Shown here: positions 41,243 through 51,420 of the stretch, piece by piece
How the letters are laid out: every line of letters begins with the position of its first letter
Position numbering within the stretch: position 1 is the stretch's first letter
NCBI RefSeq assembly: GCF_000234665.1
Contig: NC_018337.1
Span: forward strand, 1,016,222 to 1,080,221
DNA length: 64,000 nucleotides
Source of the DNA: Leishmania mexicana MHOM/GT/2001/U1103
Lineage: Eukaryota > Euglenozoa > Kinetoplastea > Trypanosomatida > Trypanosomatidae
Reading direction: 5' to 3'
Position numbers and translations under genes: made by a program
Notes under the pieces: generated by a model
The model's input: only the letters and a program-made list of their open reading frames with translations
The model's database searches: none
What the model was told of the DNA's origin: nothing

Positions 41243-44176
41243 ATAGAGGTATTGAAGAGAAGGAAGAAAAGGCCCCTCTTGTAGGCTTTGTTTTTGCCGT
41301 GCTCGGGCTCTTCTTCGGTGCAGCGGATTCATTGATTTTCTCCCCTGTGCTTGTGTTAGTTTTTGTGTGTGTTTTCTAGAGGGAATTGTGCATTAACGTA
41401 GTAAGGTATTCTGCATCTCCTCCTCTCTTTTCTCTCTTGATGCGTTGTGGTCAGGGCCAACCTGTACTTTGCTGTATGTGGGGGTGAAAACCGTTACTCT
41501 TCCCTTATGGTCCATCTCTACGGTACTTTTCTTTCCTGGGCCCTATTCACAAGCGCTTCTTTGTCTGAACCGCGCAACGAACTCCCCACCCTTGTGGGTT
41601 GAGTTTGAGCGGGAAAGGACGTGCGCACGTGAGGAGAGTCCGACATCTGTGTATGGTGGGGGTGTCTGTTTATGCTTTCTGCTGTGTCTCAGCCTCTCTT
41701 GCACGTATCTTCACGTTGCACAGGGACTGCTTCTCCTCTTCCTCTTCCATTTCTTTATGTGCGACGAACGCGTCTCCATCATTCTCACACGACGTCATCA
41801 CCTCCTTCACTGTTCTTTGTTCCGATGTCACTCTCCCGTTCTTTTTATTCTCTCCTGTAGTAGTTTCTTTTTTATTATATATATATATATGCTCCGTGTG
41901 TGCTTCCCTATCCTTGCCTTCTACCACGTTTTTTTTTTTGAATACACTCATCTCTCGTGTTTGTGTCTCTCTAGGATTTTTTCGGCGATAAACTGGCGCC
42001 CTGCCGTCTGCACGACGCACAACACCGGCTACCCCGTAGATCTCTTCCCACCGCCTTCATCTCTGCTTGGTGGCACCACAGCCCGTAGTAAGTACCACAG
42101 GAGCGCGACAGCGGAGACAAACAGAGATGCACCGAAAACAGCCGTGCCTTCCTGTTTTTTTTTCTTCCGTTGTTTCTCTGGTACATGATTAGGTTGCTCT
42201 GCTACGCTGTTCCCTCATTTTGTCGGTTTGATGTGTGCATATACGGATGTGCTTTTCTTTCTTTTGCTATTTTTTGTCTATGTGTGTGTGCTGCTTTGCT
42301 GCCTCTGCTCTTCGTGTGCGGCCCTTCCCACTTGCTTTACTCTGTTTTCCATAGTTTCTCTCTCTGTCCCTCTCCACGTTCTCCTTTGAAGCCGGTTTGG
42401 ACTCCCTCTCTCTCTTGCATGACTGCTCTACGATCTCCTCGTTCCCCGCTTCCATACTCCTCGTGCACCCTTTTGTCGCTCTCGCTCTCGCTCGCTGTCC
42501 ATATGCGCCTGAAGACGTGAAGGCTTTTGCTGGAGCCGTGCCACGGCCGCAGGAGCATGTGCACTCGCAGAACAGGAGAGGAGAGGGGAGGGCAAGACCG
42601 GAAAAAAGGTGGAAGCACGCAACAACGACAGGAAAACAGTGATACGGACGAGAAGCAGTCGCGCGCAGAGCACGTGCCCAGCAGACGCTTCCATAGGCCG
42701 CGTCAAGACGTTCATGGTTCACTGTATCACTATTATTATTGGCTCGCTTCTGGTGCGTCCATCACATAGGAGAAAGCAGAGGAAACGGAAAGAAAGGAAC
42801 GGCAACGACGAGGAGGCCCCCCTCGCCTCGCCTCCCACCCCAAAACAAACGAAAAGAAAAACAGAAGTGACGAGCATGGGACGCGGAGGGAATTGAACTT
42901 GGGCAAGCAAGCAGCAAAGGCAGACAAGCAGAAAAAAAACGAAAACGAAAAAAGCGCACCATTAAGCGCTACAACCTCATGAGGTGGAGGGGGATATAAA
43001 TATATTTATTTAACATGTATAGGAAGCGGGAGAGAGAGAGACAAGGATAAAGGGACGTCGTGTTTATCAACGCGTGTGCCTGAATGCGTATGAGCACGTT
43101 TCTGTAAAGTTGCTGGCGGAGTTGCTTTTTTTCTTTGTTGTTTTTTTTTCTTTGGGGGCTCATATGTGGATGACCGTGATAGGGTGCAGAGTAGAGTTGT
43201 AGATCACATCATTGACGACGCCCCTACTCCCACGGCTACCGATATATATATATATATGTTTTTGTGCTACTTTGTTTATGTCGCCTGCGGACCTCCCTTG
43301 TCTTCGCTTTTCAATGTGTGTCTGTGTGTGCGGATTGCTTTTGCGTCTTTCCTCCTCTTGCCTTTACGGGCAGGAAGTGTGGTAGTAGCCAATGCCAGCT
43401 GCATGGCCCTCTTTCCATCTTAAAGAGGGCATGAATAGAAACAGTTATGATAATACACCGAGGAGGAGGGAGGAATATAGCAGCAGCCCTCACGAAAAGT
43501 GAGGGAAGACGAAGGATAGAGTTTGGGCCCTATCCCTTCGGAACGCATGGATTGGTGGCACGGTGGGCAGGTGGGAATCCTCTGACCCTTTTCGCCCCTC
43601 CTTCTCCGCTGCTCCTCTCTTCACCACTTCCAGTTTTTCATGTGGCGTCGATGATCGCATGTGCCTTCGTTCGCATGATTCCCCCACGTTCAGCTCGCTT
43701 TTTTTCGAGCGGGTGCGGTGCGTGGAATCCACGCGGATGGGGGAAGCACGTCACCGATGCTGGTGGACAGGACTCTTCCGTCCTTCTCAGAGTTCATCTG
43801 CTTGTGTTGGGCGTCGATGAGGGCTTTGAATCCTCCTCGAAGCCTGCTATCAAGTGTGATCGGGATCGATACTTACCACTGTACTTCCTTGTTCTCCACT
43901 CCTTTCTCTTTTGTGGTCTCCCACGTGCTCACCTTTTTCTCCCTTCCATCGCCTTGGCCCCCCCTCCCCCACACACACACGCGCGACTCTCCCTCTATGG
44001 GGTATGCCGTACCACCACAGGTGTCGCTGACGCTTTTGCTGTTGTTTGGTGCTGCTCCGTGCACGCGTGGAGTTTCCACTTGCTCTCAGCACCCCCGCAG
44101 CAAGCAAAAAAAAGCGGGAAGACAAGGAGCAGGTCCATCTGTTAGCCTTGCACGAAGGAGAAAAGAGATACCAAGG

Positions 44177-45460
44177 ATGCCGGCCCCACGTCCAGAGCTG
44201 GAGAACCCGCCGGAGGTGTTCTACAACGCCTCCGAGGCACGGAGGTACACTGTGAGCACACGTGTGCGCAAGATTCAGCGGGACATGACTCTGCGCGCGC
44301 TGGAGCTGCTCAACCTGCCAAAGGACGACGCGGCGGCAGCCGCCGGTGTGAATAGCTCGGCCCTGCTGCTCGACATAGGCAGTGGTAGCGGCTTGAGCGG
44401 GGACGTGCTCACGGAGCAGGGCCACGTGTGGATGGGCGTCGATATCAGTCGTGACATGCTGCGCATTGCCAAGGAGGATGAGCTGAGTTACTACGACGTG
44501 AGTGCGGCACAAAAGTCGGCGGAGACGGAGGAAGCGTGCCTGACAAGCAGTAACAATGCCCGCTTCGACACCAGCCATGTGAAATGGGGCCTCATCACTT
44601 CTGAGGATGACCAAGAGGAGGTGAGCGAGTCTGAAGAGGGAAAAGGTGCTGACGGAGATGATGATGACGGCGCGAGCAGTGACTTGTCTAGCAGGGCAGC
44701 GGCAGGTAGCGGCGCGGGTGGCGCGGCGTCAGGGCCGCGCATGGTGGAGGTGCTTCAGAACGACATTGGCGCCGGGCTGCCGTTTCGCCCTGGTACGTTC
44801 GACGGCTGCATCTCCATCTCGGTGCTGCAGTGGCTATGCCACAGCACCAAGAGGGGCGAGGTGCCACAACGAAGGCTGATGGCGCTCTTTCAGTCTCTCT
44901 ACAATGCGCTGCGTCGCGGCGCAAAGGCCATCTTTCAGTTTTACCCCAGCAGCCCGGAGCAGGTGCACATGATTACGCGAGCTGCCATGAAGTGCGGCTT
45001 CGACGGCGGCGTCGTCGTCGATTTCCCCCACTCGGCGCGCGCCAAGAAGTACTACCTGGTGCTGCAGGCGGGTCAGGTGCAGGGTGGGTTTGTGCCGCCG
45101 CCGGCCCTGACAGGCGAGGTGGAGGGCGATGGCGACGACGATGACGACGGCAGCGATGGCGACTCCGAGTACGATGGCGAGGAGTACTACGGCAGCGGAG
45201 AGGACGACGACGAGGACGACGACAGACTCCATAACCCGAATAGCCGCAAACGTGTTCGCGTAGAAGGGCGGGACGCCCATCACGGCAAGCGCGGCCGAGC
45301 TTCCTCTGCACACGGGCAGAAGCGCCGTCGCAAGGACAACCGCCCCGTCACCGGCACCCGCGAGTGGGTGTTGCTCAAGAAAGAGGAGAGGCGCCGGCGG
45401 GGTTATCAGACCACCGCAGACACCAAGTACACGATGCGACCGCGCAAGCCTCGGTTTTGA
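44177..45460 (+). CDS. BUD23: 18S rRNA (guanine-N7) methyltransferase Bud23
   Basis: The 427-residue protein is Bud23/WBSCR22. It opens with the family N-terminus (PPEVFYNASEARRYT) and has the SAM-binding motif LDIGSGSGLSG (residues 64-74), MGVDISRDML, NDIGAGLPFRPGTFDG and SISVLQWLC. The C-terminus ends in the typical Bud23 basic block TREWVLLKKEERRRRG and RKPRF. The enzyme methylates a guanine in the 18S rRNA decoding region and is needed for 40S export; it acts with Trm112. Two additions make it longer than the yeast and human proteins (about 280 residues): an acidic, disordered insert of about 85 residues in the Rossmann fold (about 103-188), and an acidic Asp/Glu/Tyr-rich stretch before the C-terminal block (about 312-350). 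The ATG at 44177 follows an AG at 44088-44089. Confidence 0.92.
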   Translation: MPAPRPELENPPEVFYNASEARRYTVSTRVRKIQRDMTLRALELLNLPKDDAAAAAGVNSSALLLDIGSGSGLSGDVLTEQGHVWMGVDISRDMLRIAKEDELSYYDVSAAQKSAETEEACLTSSNNARFDTSHVKWGLITSEDDQEEVSESEEGKGADGDDDDGASSDLSSRAAAGSGAGGAASGPRMVEVLQNDIGAGLPFRPGTFDGCISISVLQWLCHSTKRGEVPQRRLMALFQSLYNALRRGAKAIFQFYPSSPEQVHMITRAAMKCGFDGGVVVDFPHSARAKKYYLVLQAGQVQGGFVPPPALTGEVEGDGDDDDDGSDGDSEYDGEEYYGSGEDDDEDDDRLHNPNSRKRVRVEGRDAHHGKRGRASSAHGQKRRRKDNRPVTGTREWVLLKKEERRRRGYQTTADTKYTMRPRKPRF

Positions 45461-46178
45461 GCCGAGGAGAGGGACAGGGAAGGGCCGTTCTTGTCGCTGG
45501 AGGTGCGCACAGCCCCGAAGAGCTGTGCGAAAGACGGCGTTTCGGTTTTGTGGTCAACTTTCTCTGACACTTGTTTTGTTTTCCGTTGTTTGACTCGATT
45601 AATCGGCGCTGCGTTTCTTGTTCGCGCTGCATGCTAACAACCTGTGTGCGTGTGTGTGTATATCTGGTACACGGCCCGGGACGCCTCTTCTCCCTAATCC
45701 GCAAGTGCTCGTGTCTGAGGCAGGGATGACTGGCGCGGACGCGTCACCCGTGTTATGTAAGCGGTCTCCACAGCCGCACGAACCAGGAAGGAAGCAGTAC
45801 CACGAGTCTACCGTCGTGACAGGCATGAGGGCGAAAGAGAGACTGGGAGGGCATGTCCTGACACACGCTGCACCATCTTGCTGCCTACTTCGTGTACGCG
45901 TGTACTTTTTTTTCGCTTCTCCCTTGTGGTCCGTGTGTCACATCGATGTGGTTCGTCCTTCGTTGTTCTCTTACTCGGCGTCTACCCTGACGGTGGGATG
46001 TGCTCGCGCCTTCTGAGCGTACGCCGTCCACATGGATGCTTCCGCTTCCGCTGCGTGGAGGCGCTCGGGCAAGTGAGGCACGTACTGTTGAGTACGCCGA
46101 AACGTCTCTCTTTTTCTTTCGTGCGCATACGATACTTTTGCGGTAGGTGTGGGGGTTTTGTGCAACCTACTAGACACA

Positions 46179-46222
<44 letters not shown>

Positions 46223-46486
46223 TTGCCTTTTCGCCGCCCCGGTGCCCATGCTTTCATGCCGTCTATTTTTTTGTTTTTTTTCCTCCCCCTCTTCCTCCGC
46301 TTCTTGTGCGTCTCCATCACTCAGCGGGGCAGTTCTGTAGCAACCATCGAACTCTCCAAGCGCACCACATCACGAAAGCACGCCCGCACACACGTACACC
46401 CTCCCTCTCGGGAAGCTAATCCAGGCTTTCCGGTGCGCCTGTCTACTCACCACGCGCGTCTACTAGTTGCCCCCTTCTTCTTCCCA
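45461..46486. other. Spacer between BUD23 and hypothetical gene
   Basis: It holds the BUD23 3' UTR, a long CA microsatellite (46174-46218) and T/C-rich tracts (46263-46300 and 46470-46485). No credible ORF. Confidence 0.75.
46174..46218 (+). repeat. CA microsatellite
   Basis: About 45 nt of CA dinucleotides with a single CC interruption; the longest CA run in the window. Confidence 0.95.
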
Positions 46487-47389
46487 ATGAACCCGGACGA
46501 CGGGTCCGAGGCGGGCAGCATTGCCGAGCCGTTGCCGCAGGAGCAAATCACGATGCTACTCAATGTGCAGGACTTCCAGGAGAAGGTTGCACAAGACCTG
46601 GCAAACCTGTGCTGTGTGATGGTGACGAGCACTCTATGCCGTCATTGCGGCATTCGCCGCATCCCGTACCCGAAGGCGGCTCGCCCAAACGACAAGACCA
46701 GCAGCAATCAAGGCGGCGAAAGCGACGACGAGGACGCTGACGCTGACGGCGATGACGGTTACGGCGACGAGGAGGACTCACAGGCCGACGGTGGCGCAGG
46801 GCACAGCGCCCGGGCTGGTCACTTCTACCGCGATATCGAGGAGCACCTCGTTCACAATAGCGACACAGCGGCACAGCGGCGGCACACGCGCTTCTTTCAC
46901 GTCTGCGCGTGCATGGAGGAGGAAACGTGCGTCGACTTTTTGGTCGCTGCGGACCCTGCGTACAGCTTGCTCAACAAGCAGCCCACCGCACACGAGCTTG
47001 CGCTTCTGCATAAGAAGGCTCACCACCAGCTAAAGGAGCTCCTGAACTTGCTAGAGGTGCGTAGCACGCCGTCAATGCGCTTCTACCTTACTGGGCAGCC
47101 ACTGCGGTACTCGGCGATGCTGTCGAACTACAATGACGCTGCCGCGCCGAAGGATGTGACCGCGGAAACGGATGTTCTGCAGGTGTCAGGGGCGAACTGG
47201 ATCAAATGGTTCCAGGTGCTGCAAAACGCGGTGGTGGTGCGCAACGAAGTGATGCGGTCGTACGACACAGAGGAGCGGGAGAAGGCGCGGGCTGCGCGTG
47301 CGGAGGCGCGCCGGGAGGCCCGTCGTCAGCGTAAGAAGCAGGCAGCCGCGGACGAGGAGGAGGACGAGGAGGGCGAAGAGGACGGCTAA
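46487..47389 (+). CDS. Hypothetical protein with acidic insert and basic coiled-coil C-terminus
   Basis: The 300-residue protein starts at the ATG at 46487; the longer frame upstream is a CA-repeat and pyrimidine-tract translation. I do not recognise a family. Residues 1-60 look folded and contain CRHCGIRRIPYP (about 51). An Asp/Glu-rich insert (about 73-105) follows, then a conserved-looking core (about 110-240) with HTRFFHVCACMEEETCVDFL and a helical HELALLHKKAHHQLKELLNLLEV. The last 50 residues are an Arg/Ala/Glu-rich helix ending in an acidic tail. Two short Cys-pair motifs (CRHC and CAC) could bind a metal, but there is no clear zinc-finger spacing. Codon use resembles neighbouring genes. 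Confidence 0.75.
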   Translation: MNPDDGSEAGSIAEPLPQEQITMLLNVQDFQEKVAQDLANLCCVMVTSTLCRHCGIRRIPYPKAARPNDKTSSNQGGESDDEDADADGDDGYGDEEDSQADGGAGHSARAGHFYRDIEEHLVHNSDTAAQRRHTRFFHVCACMEEETCVDFLVAADPAYSLLNKQPTAHELALLHKKAHHQLKELLNLLEVRSTPSMRFYLTGQPLRYSAMLSNYNDAAAPKDVTAETDVLQVSGANWIKWFQVLQNAVVVRNEVMRSYDTEEREKARAARAEARREARRQRKKQAAADEEEDEEGEEDG

Positions 47390-48403
47390 AAGAAGCGAAA
47401 AGTGTACGGCCTGCAAAGGATGAGAGACAGGTAAGGACGATTGCGCCCCAGCTCCACCGTCCCTGCGGAGACGGTATACCCTCTCCCTCTCCTCTGCGTC
47501 AGGGGTGGAACTTCTCCTTTTTCTCCTCATGCAAGTTGACTTGTCACTTTTATGGGTGCAGAGGTTGGAGTGTGTATGTGCCTGCGCGCGTCTTTGGCAG
47601 CCATGCAATCGTAGCGTCAAGAAGAAGAGGCCGAAAGGTAGAAGATGTAGACTAGCGGATAAGCACAGCGTCATTCTTGTCCGTGCGCGTGCGCGTCCGA
47701 CGTTTTGAGTCGGCAAGTGTGCTCTGTGAGCAACACTGGACGAAGGAAAGAAAAAAAGGATAGCGCCCCCCCCCCCATTGGGGCGCACCACTCCCGCGTA
47801 TCGAGGGACAAATTAGATCAGGCAGACACGCACGCCAAACCGCGGAGTCTGACGAGTGCAGAAACCCCCTGTAGTGGCACCTCTGCATGGCGGCGCTGAA
47901 GGTGGTAGCGAAGAGGAATGGTCACGACGGAAGCGGGCTATCACAGACGGCTGACGTAGTCCGCGCTTCTGTGAACACTCCCCAACAATGGCGCCGTCTC
48001 AGGGGTACGGTGATGGTGTCCCTATGCCCTTTGTAACGTCCTGCACCGCCCTGGAGAACCGCCCCGGTTCTGTTCACTCGCTCTAATCCATGCTTAACGC
48101 TGTTCTCCCCGATTTTGCTTCTACATTCACCACCGCCGTCTTGAAACGCTCCCGCTCCATACACACAAGCACAGGAACTTGCATCTCCAGCAAGTGCGCT
48201 TTCTGCGGGTCACTCGTACTCTACGTCATGGATAAGCAGCACCACCGCGGGATCACAACAGGTCCTTGTTGCCGCGTCCCGGGGTCGTGGTCTGCGACGA
48301 GGTCTGACGTTTCCTTCCTTCTCTCCTAGAGTCGTTTCCGATTGTGCTCTTCCCATTCCCATCCAGACACCTTCGCAGTGTCTGTGCACCGTCCTTTTTG
48401 CAA

Positions 48404-49080
48404 GCCTGCTCGGGTGTGGCCATCTCTGCTTTCTCCCATCCCTGCATCTCTTGTTGTTTTCGCTTTCCTTGACGGCGGGCGTCATCACCGATGACGGCGA
48501 ACAGGCGTCTGTGCGTGCTCTCTCTCCCAGGGTCCAGCACAGCCCTCCCACCACCAACGCTCTCTCTGCGTGCGGGGGAGCCGAGCGGCACCCCTCCCCT
48601 CTCTCCTATGTCCCCCTGCCCATGCCGAGCCACTTCTGGCGCTGACAGGGTGAGTGCGATGTGTCGCGCTACTCCTGTTGGCGGCCAGGTGGTGGATTGG
48701 CGTGGCATCGCTGCGGCCTGCGACCGTGCACCGGTGTGACCCATCCGTGTGATGGGGGAAGTGCCAGCGCAATGCGAACACGTCTCACGCGGGCCTCGCT
48801 GCGAACTGGTGTGGGGAGCCGGAGCCCCGCCCGGAGGGGGGACGCACCCGGGGTGGCGGCCTGCATGGTGGGAGGAGCTGCTGTGTGGCGACCTGTGGGG
48901 CTGTATGTGTGTGGGTAGCGTTTGAGGGCAGGGGCCGCGCTCTCAGACGGTGGCGTCGGGGCCTCGCTGCAAAGTGGATGTGTCTGCGGCTGCCTCGCAC
49001 CATGCGATGGAGGGCCTGTGGCAGGGCTGGGGGGGGGTGGAGCGGCGCGCGAACCCATGCTGTATGGCAGAACGCACATA
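48404..49080 (+). repeat. SIDER-like repeat family A, copy 3, with flanking TTGCAA
   Basis: It begins at GCCTGCTCGGGTGTGGCC and ends at CAGAACGCACATA. It is nearly identical by eye to copy 4 over its whole length of about 675 bp, with one G/T difference at about 48952 and one C/T near the end as the differences I noticed. The hexamer TTGCAA occurs immediately before (48398-48403) and immediately after (49081-49086), which looks like a short target-site duplication. No A-tail is present at the right end. Confidence 0.9.
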
Positions 49081-49637
49081 TTGCAATGAGTTCCCCCTGT
49101 CGTGGCGGTGCTCGTCTCTCTCATTTTCTCTCGCTGCTGAGTCCCCTTTTTTACTCCCACCCTCCTTTCCCCTTCTACCGGGTGAGTGACGCGATCACTC
49201 ACCACCACCACCACCGCCACCATGGGCGCATCACCTGCGTTCCGCGCCACTCTGCAGCACCCATCGCAACCTTGGTGCACGCAAACACAACGAGAAGCAA
49301 CGGCGGAAATACACCGAATCCATCAGCACTCTTCGACGGCCATCACCACTGCAAAAGCGAAACATTGCTCGAACTACTTTGCACTTTCCTTTCATCCCGT
49401 TCCCACGAGCGGCATTTCTTTTTTTTCTTTGTGCTTCTTGTGTATGTTTCGTCTCAGATACGATATATATATATATATTGCTCGTGCTCCCGCGTTAGCC
49501 TATCTGAGTCTCGTTTGTCTGTCGGCGTCTGTGTGTGTGTGTCGCTGATACGGTCTGGCGTCTCCATCGGTGTTTCCCCTTCCGGCTTTCCTGGCGGCTT
49601 GTGACTTCGTCGGCGTGCTCTCCTTCTGCCGGTGTTG

Positions 49638-49664
49638 TCGCTCGCTCGCTCGCTCGCTCGCTCT
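49638..49664 (+). repeat. TCGC tetramer repeat
   Basis: About six tandem TCGC units in the spacer upstream of the 50047 gene. Confidence 0.9.
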
Positions 49665-50046
49665 GTCTCCCTAATTGCCGCGTTTCGCTTTCCCGCTTTT
49701 CCTCCGTCGTTTCCTCCTGTGGGGTGAGTGGTCGTTTTGCGTTTGCCCGTTTCGCTCTCTGTGTCGTCGACTCCCGAACCTGCGCCTCTTTTGTTCTTCC
49801 TGGTTATAGCCCTGCTTCACTGTGCCGTTGCCTGGTACTCAATCCTTTTTTTTGCTCTCTCTGTGTGTGCTAGTGTGTGCTCGACTGACGCGAGCTCGCT
49901 TGACCTAAAAGCCAAGCTCTAGTCCAGCTTAGTTGGGGCTCTGAGCTGCACCAAGCTCTGCTCTCACCCCTCTTTTTTTCACGCTTCGGTAGAGGGAGCA
50001 AAACCTAGCTGGCTCAGATCCTCAGCTGTCTTCAGATGCGGCGCCA

Positions 50047-51078
50047 ATGGTGAAGCAGTCTGCTGCACAAGTCCCTCTGCGCGTCCCTTCCATGCGAGGG
50101 CGCGACGAATCGCATTCTATCGATGCTGACGGAAAGCGTAAGTGTTGCCCCACCTTGAAGGTGGTCGGTGCCGCTGCAAGAATACCTTCGGCTGCGCTAG
50201 CGGACGCACCGGTGCGCCGCAATCGTGTCCCTGCTGTACTGTCGACACCCAAGCGAGTAGGAGGGTGGAATGCTGCCTGGCAGCCCCGACACGGCTCTTC
50301 TGGCACCACTCCAGATGAAGATAGTCGCGAAGCTCGCGAGCATCTCCGGCACTCTCCCTCTGGTAAAGGACGAGGTAATAGCATTGGGCACTGCAGCCAT
50401 AGCGCCGGCCCTTCGCATCACGCTCAGCGCCAAGCGAGCGACATGGTCACTGTAGGTCTTTCGCGCATGTACTCATCCCCACAGGCGGTGACGTCTGCCC
50501 CCGAAAATGGGCTAACCGACGACGATCTTCTTCTTCTGTGCGGCATTAAACCTGGGTCCTCCAAGGCTCTCTGGTACACCACGCTGCGCGCGCAGCTGGA
50601 GGCTCGCGCGCTCGCCACGTCAACGGAATATAGCGACCGGGGCGACAGGGCGACTTCAACTAGACCGAAAACAGGGGTGGACCCGTCGTCATCGTCGTCA
50701 CACTTGCCAATGCACGGAGCTGACGCTAGCTCTGGACCTCTCGTGCTGCCTACGGAGCTCTTGCTTCTCACCGAGCCATCTGGCCCGAATGCAGACACCA
50801 TGGCCGCGTCACGGTCTGCTGCACAACAAATAGAGAAGATACCACGTACTCACTCGGGCGAGGAGGAGGCCGAAAGAGTAGACGAGGGCGACGGTGCTAG
50901 CAGCATTTATACCCGCTCCCCTTCCCTGTGCTCTGAAAGAGTGGCGAACGCAATCGCGGTGCAGGGCACGCCTAGCGTGGTTCCGCTGGTCCCCCTCCAG
51001 AAGCTGCGACTCTCACCAAATCAACTAACGCAGATGCGTGTCTCGGTTCTCTCTCTTCAGACCCTCGCCGGCTTGTGA
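50047..51078 (+). CDS. Hypothetical Ser-rich protein
   Basis: The 343-residue protein starts at the ATG at 50047. I do not recognise a family. It has no signal peptide or membrane helix. The chain is Ser/Pro/Ala/Arg-rich and probably mostly disordered. More ordered-looking stretches are residues about 155-185 (LTDDDLLLLCGIKPGSSKALW, a possible short helical motif followed by a Trp) and the C-terminal about 35 residues (VVPLVPLQKLRLSPNQLTQM, ending in a Leu-rich segment). Gene-like codon use and a clean composition boundary with the flanks support it, but independent evidence is thin. It lies between repeat copies 3 and 4 and is the only gene in that interval. Confidence 0.62.
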   Translation: MVKQSAAQVPLRVPSMRGRDESHSIDADGKRKCCPTLKVVGAAARIPSAALADAPVRRNRVPAVLSTPKRVGGWNAAWQPRHGSSGTTPDEDSREAREHLRHSPSGKGRGNSIGHCSHSAGPSHHAQRQASDMVTVGLSRMYSSPQAVTSAPENGLTDDDLLLLCGIKPGSSKALWYTTLRAQLEARALATSTEYSDRGDRATSTRPKTGVDPSSSSSHLPMHGADASSGPLVLPTELLLLTEPSGPNADTMAASRSAAQQIEKIPRTHSGEEEAERVDEGDGASSIYTRSPSLCSERVANAIAVQGTPSVVPLVPLQKLRLSPNQLTQMRVSVLSLQTLAGL

Positions 51079-51150
51079 CGCCCGCTGCTTATCCGGCGTT
51101 GTATCCTTTTTTTTGTTTGAGATTACGCGCCTGCCCGGATGGTGCCGGGC

Positions 51151-51420
51151 GCCACCGTGCGTGATATCTCAGCGCCCCGTGCCCACTCTTTAGGGGGAGG
51201 AGCCAAGCAGCCTGCAGGCCCGCCCTCGGGTACGGCTGGCGGGGGACCTGTGGTGTCGGCAGGACAGGTGTGGGCCTGGCGCTGGCGCTGTGCCGAAGAG
51301 ACTTGCGGGCATGATGATGCTTGTGCGAAGTCACTACGAGTGGTGTCGACGGCTCAGCGAATATACGCGTCCACCCACTGTTTTTTTTGTGCGTGGGCTG
51401 CGCGATGTAGTGAATGTGGG
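51151..51420 (+). repeat. SIDER-like repeat family B, copy 2
   Basis: It matches 6657-6920 from GCCACCGTGCGTGATATC to GTAGTGAATGTGGG with a few substitutions. It carries an extra GGCGCT, giving two tandem units where copy 1 has one. Both copies point the same way and are 44.5 kb apart. Confidence 0.85.

Larger units (their letters stand above)
29762..44176. other. 14.4-kb gene desert within the unidirectional cluster
   Basis: No credible protein gene is visible on either strand. The sequence is dominated by T/C-rich tracts, T-runs, CA/GT/TA microsatellites and short purine-rich islands (34841-34985, 42560-42960). The many ORFs of 60-315 codons are low in complexity and overlap one another on both strands. 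Exceptions are the family A repeat copy 2 (40658-41242), the more complex island at 39880-40560, and a palindrome at 38304. Genes on both sides point the same way, so this is not a strand-switch region. It could be one very long 3' UTR, several non-coding transcripts or decayed genes. Confidence 0.75.
47390..50046. other. Spacer between two hypothetical genes (2.7 kb), with repeat copy 3
   Basis: It contains a C10 run near 47767, family A repeat copy 3 (48404-49080), a CAC run (49202-49220), a TA microsatellite (about 49461-49477), a TCGC tetramer repeat (49638-49664) and T/C-rich tracts. No credible ORF outside the repeat's own recurring frames. Confidence 0.75.

Noticed and set aside
42885..42910. 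- strand B-box-like GTTCAATTC opposite GAATTGAAC
   Set aside because: The T-stem has mismatches and the upstream sequence on that strand is T-rich with no A-box or cloverleaf.
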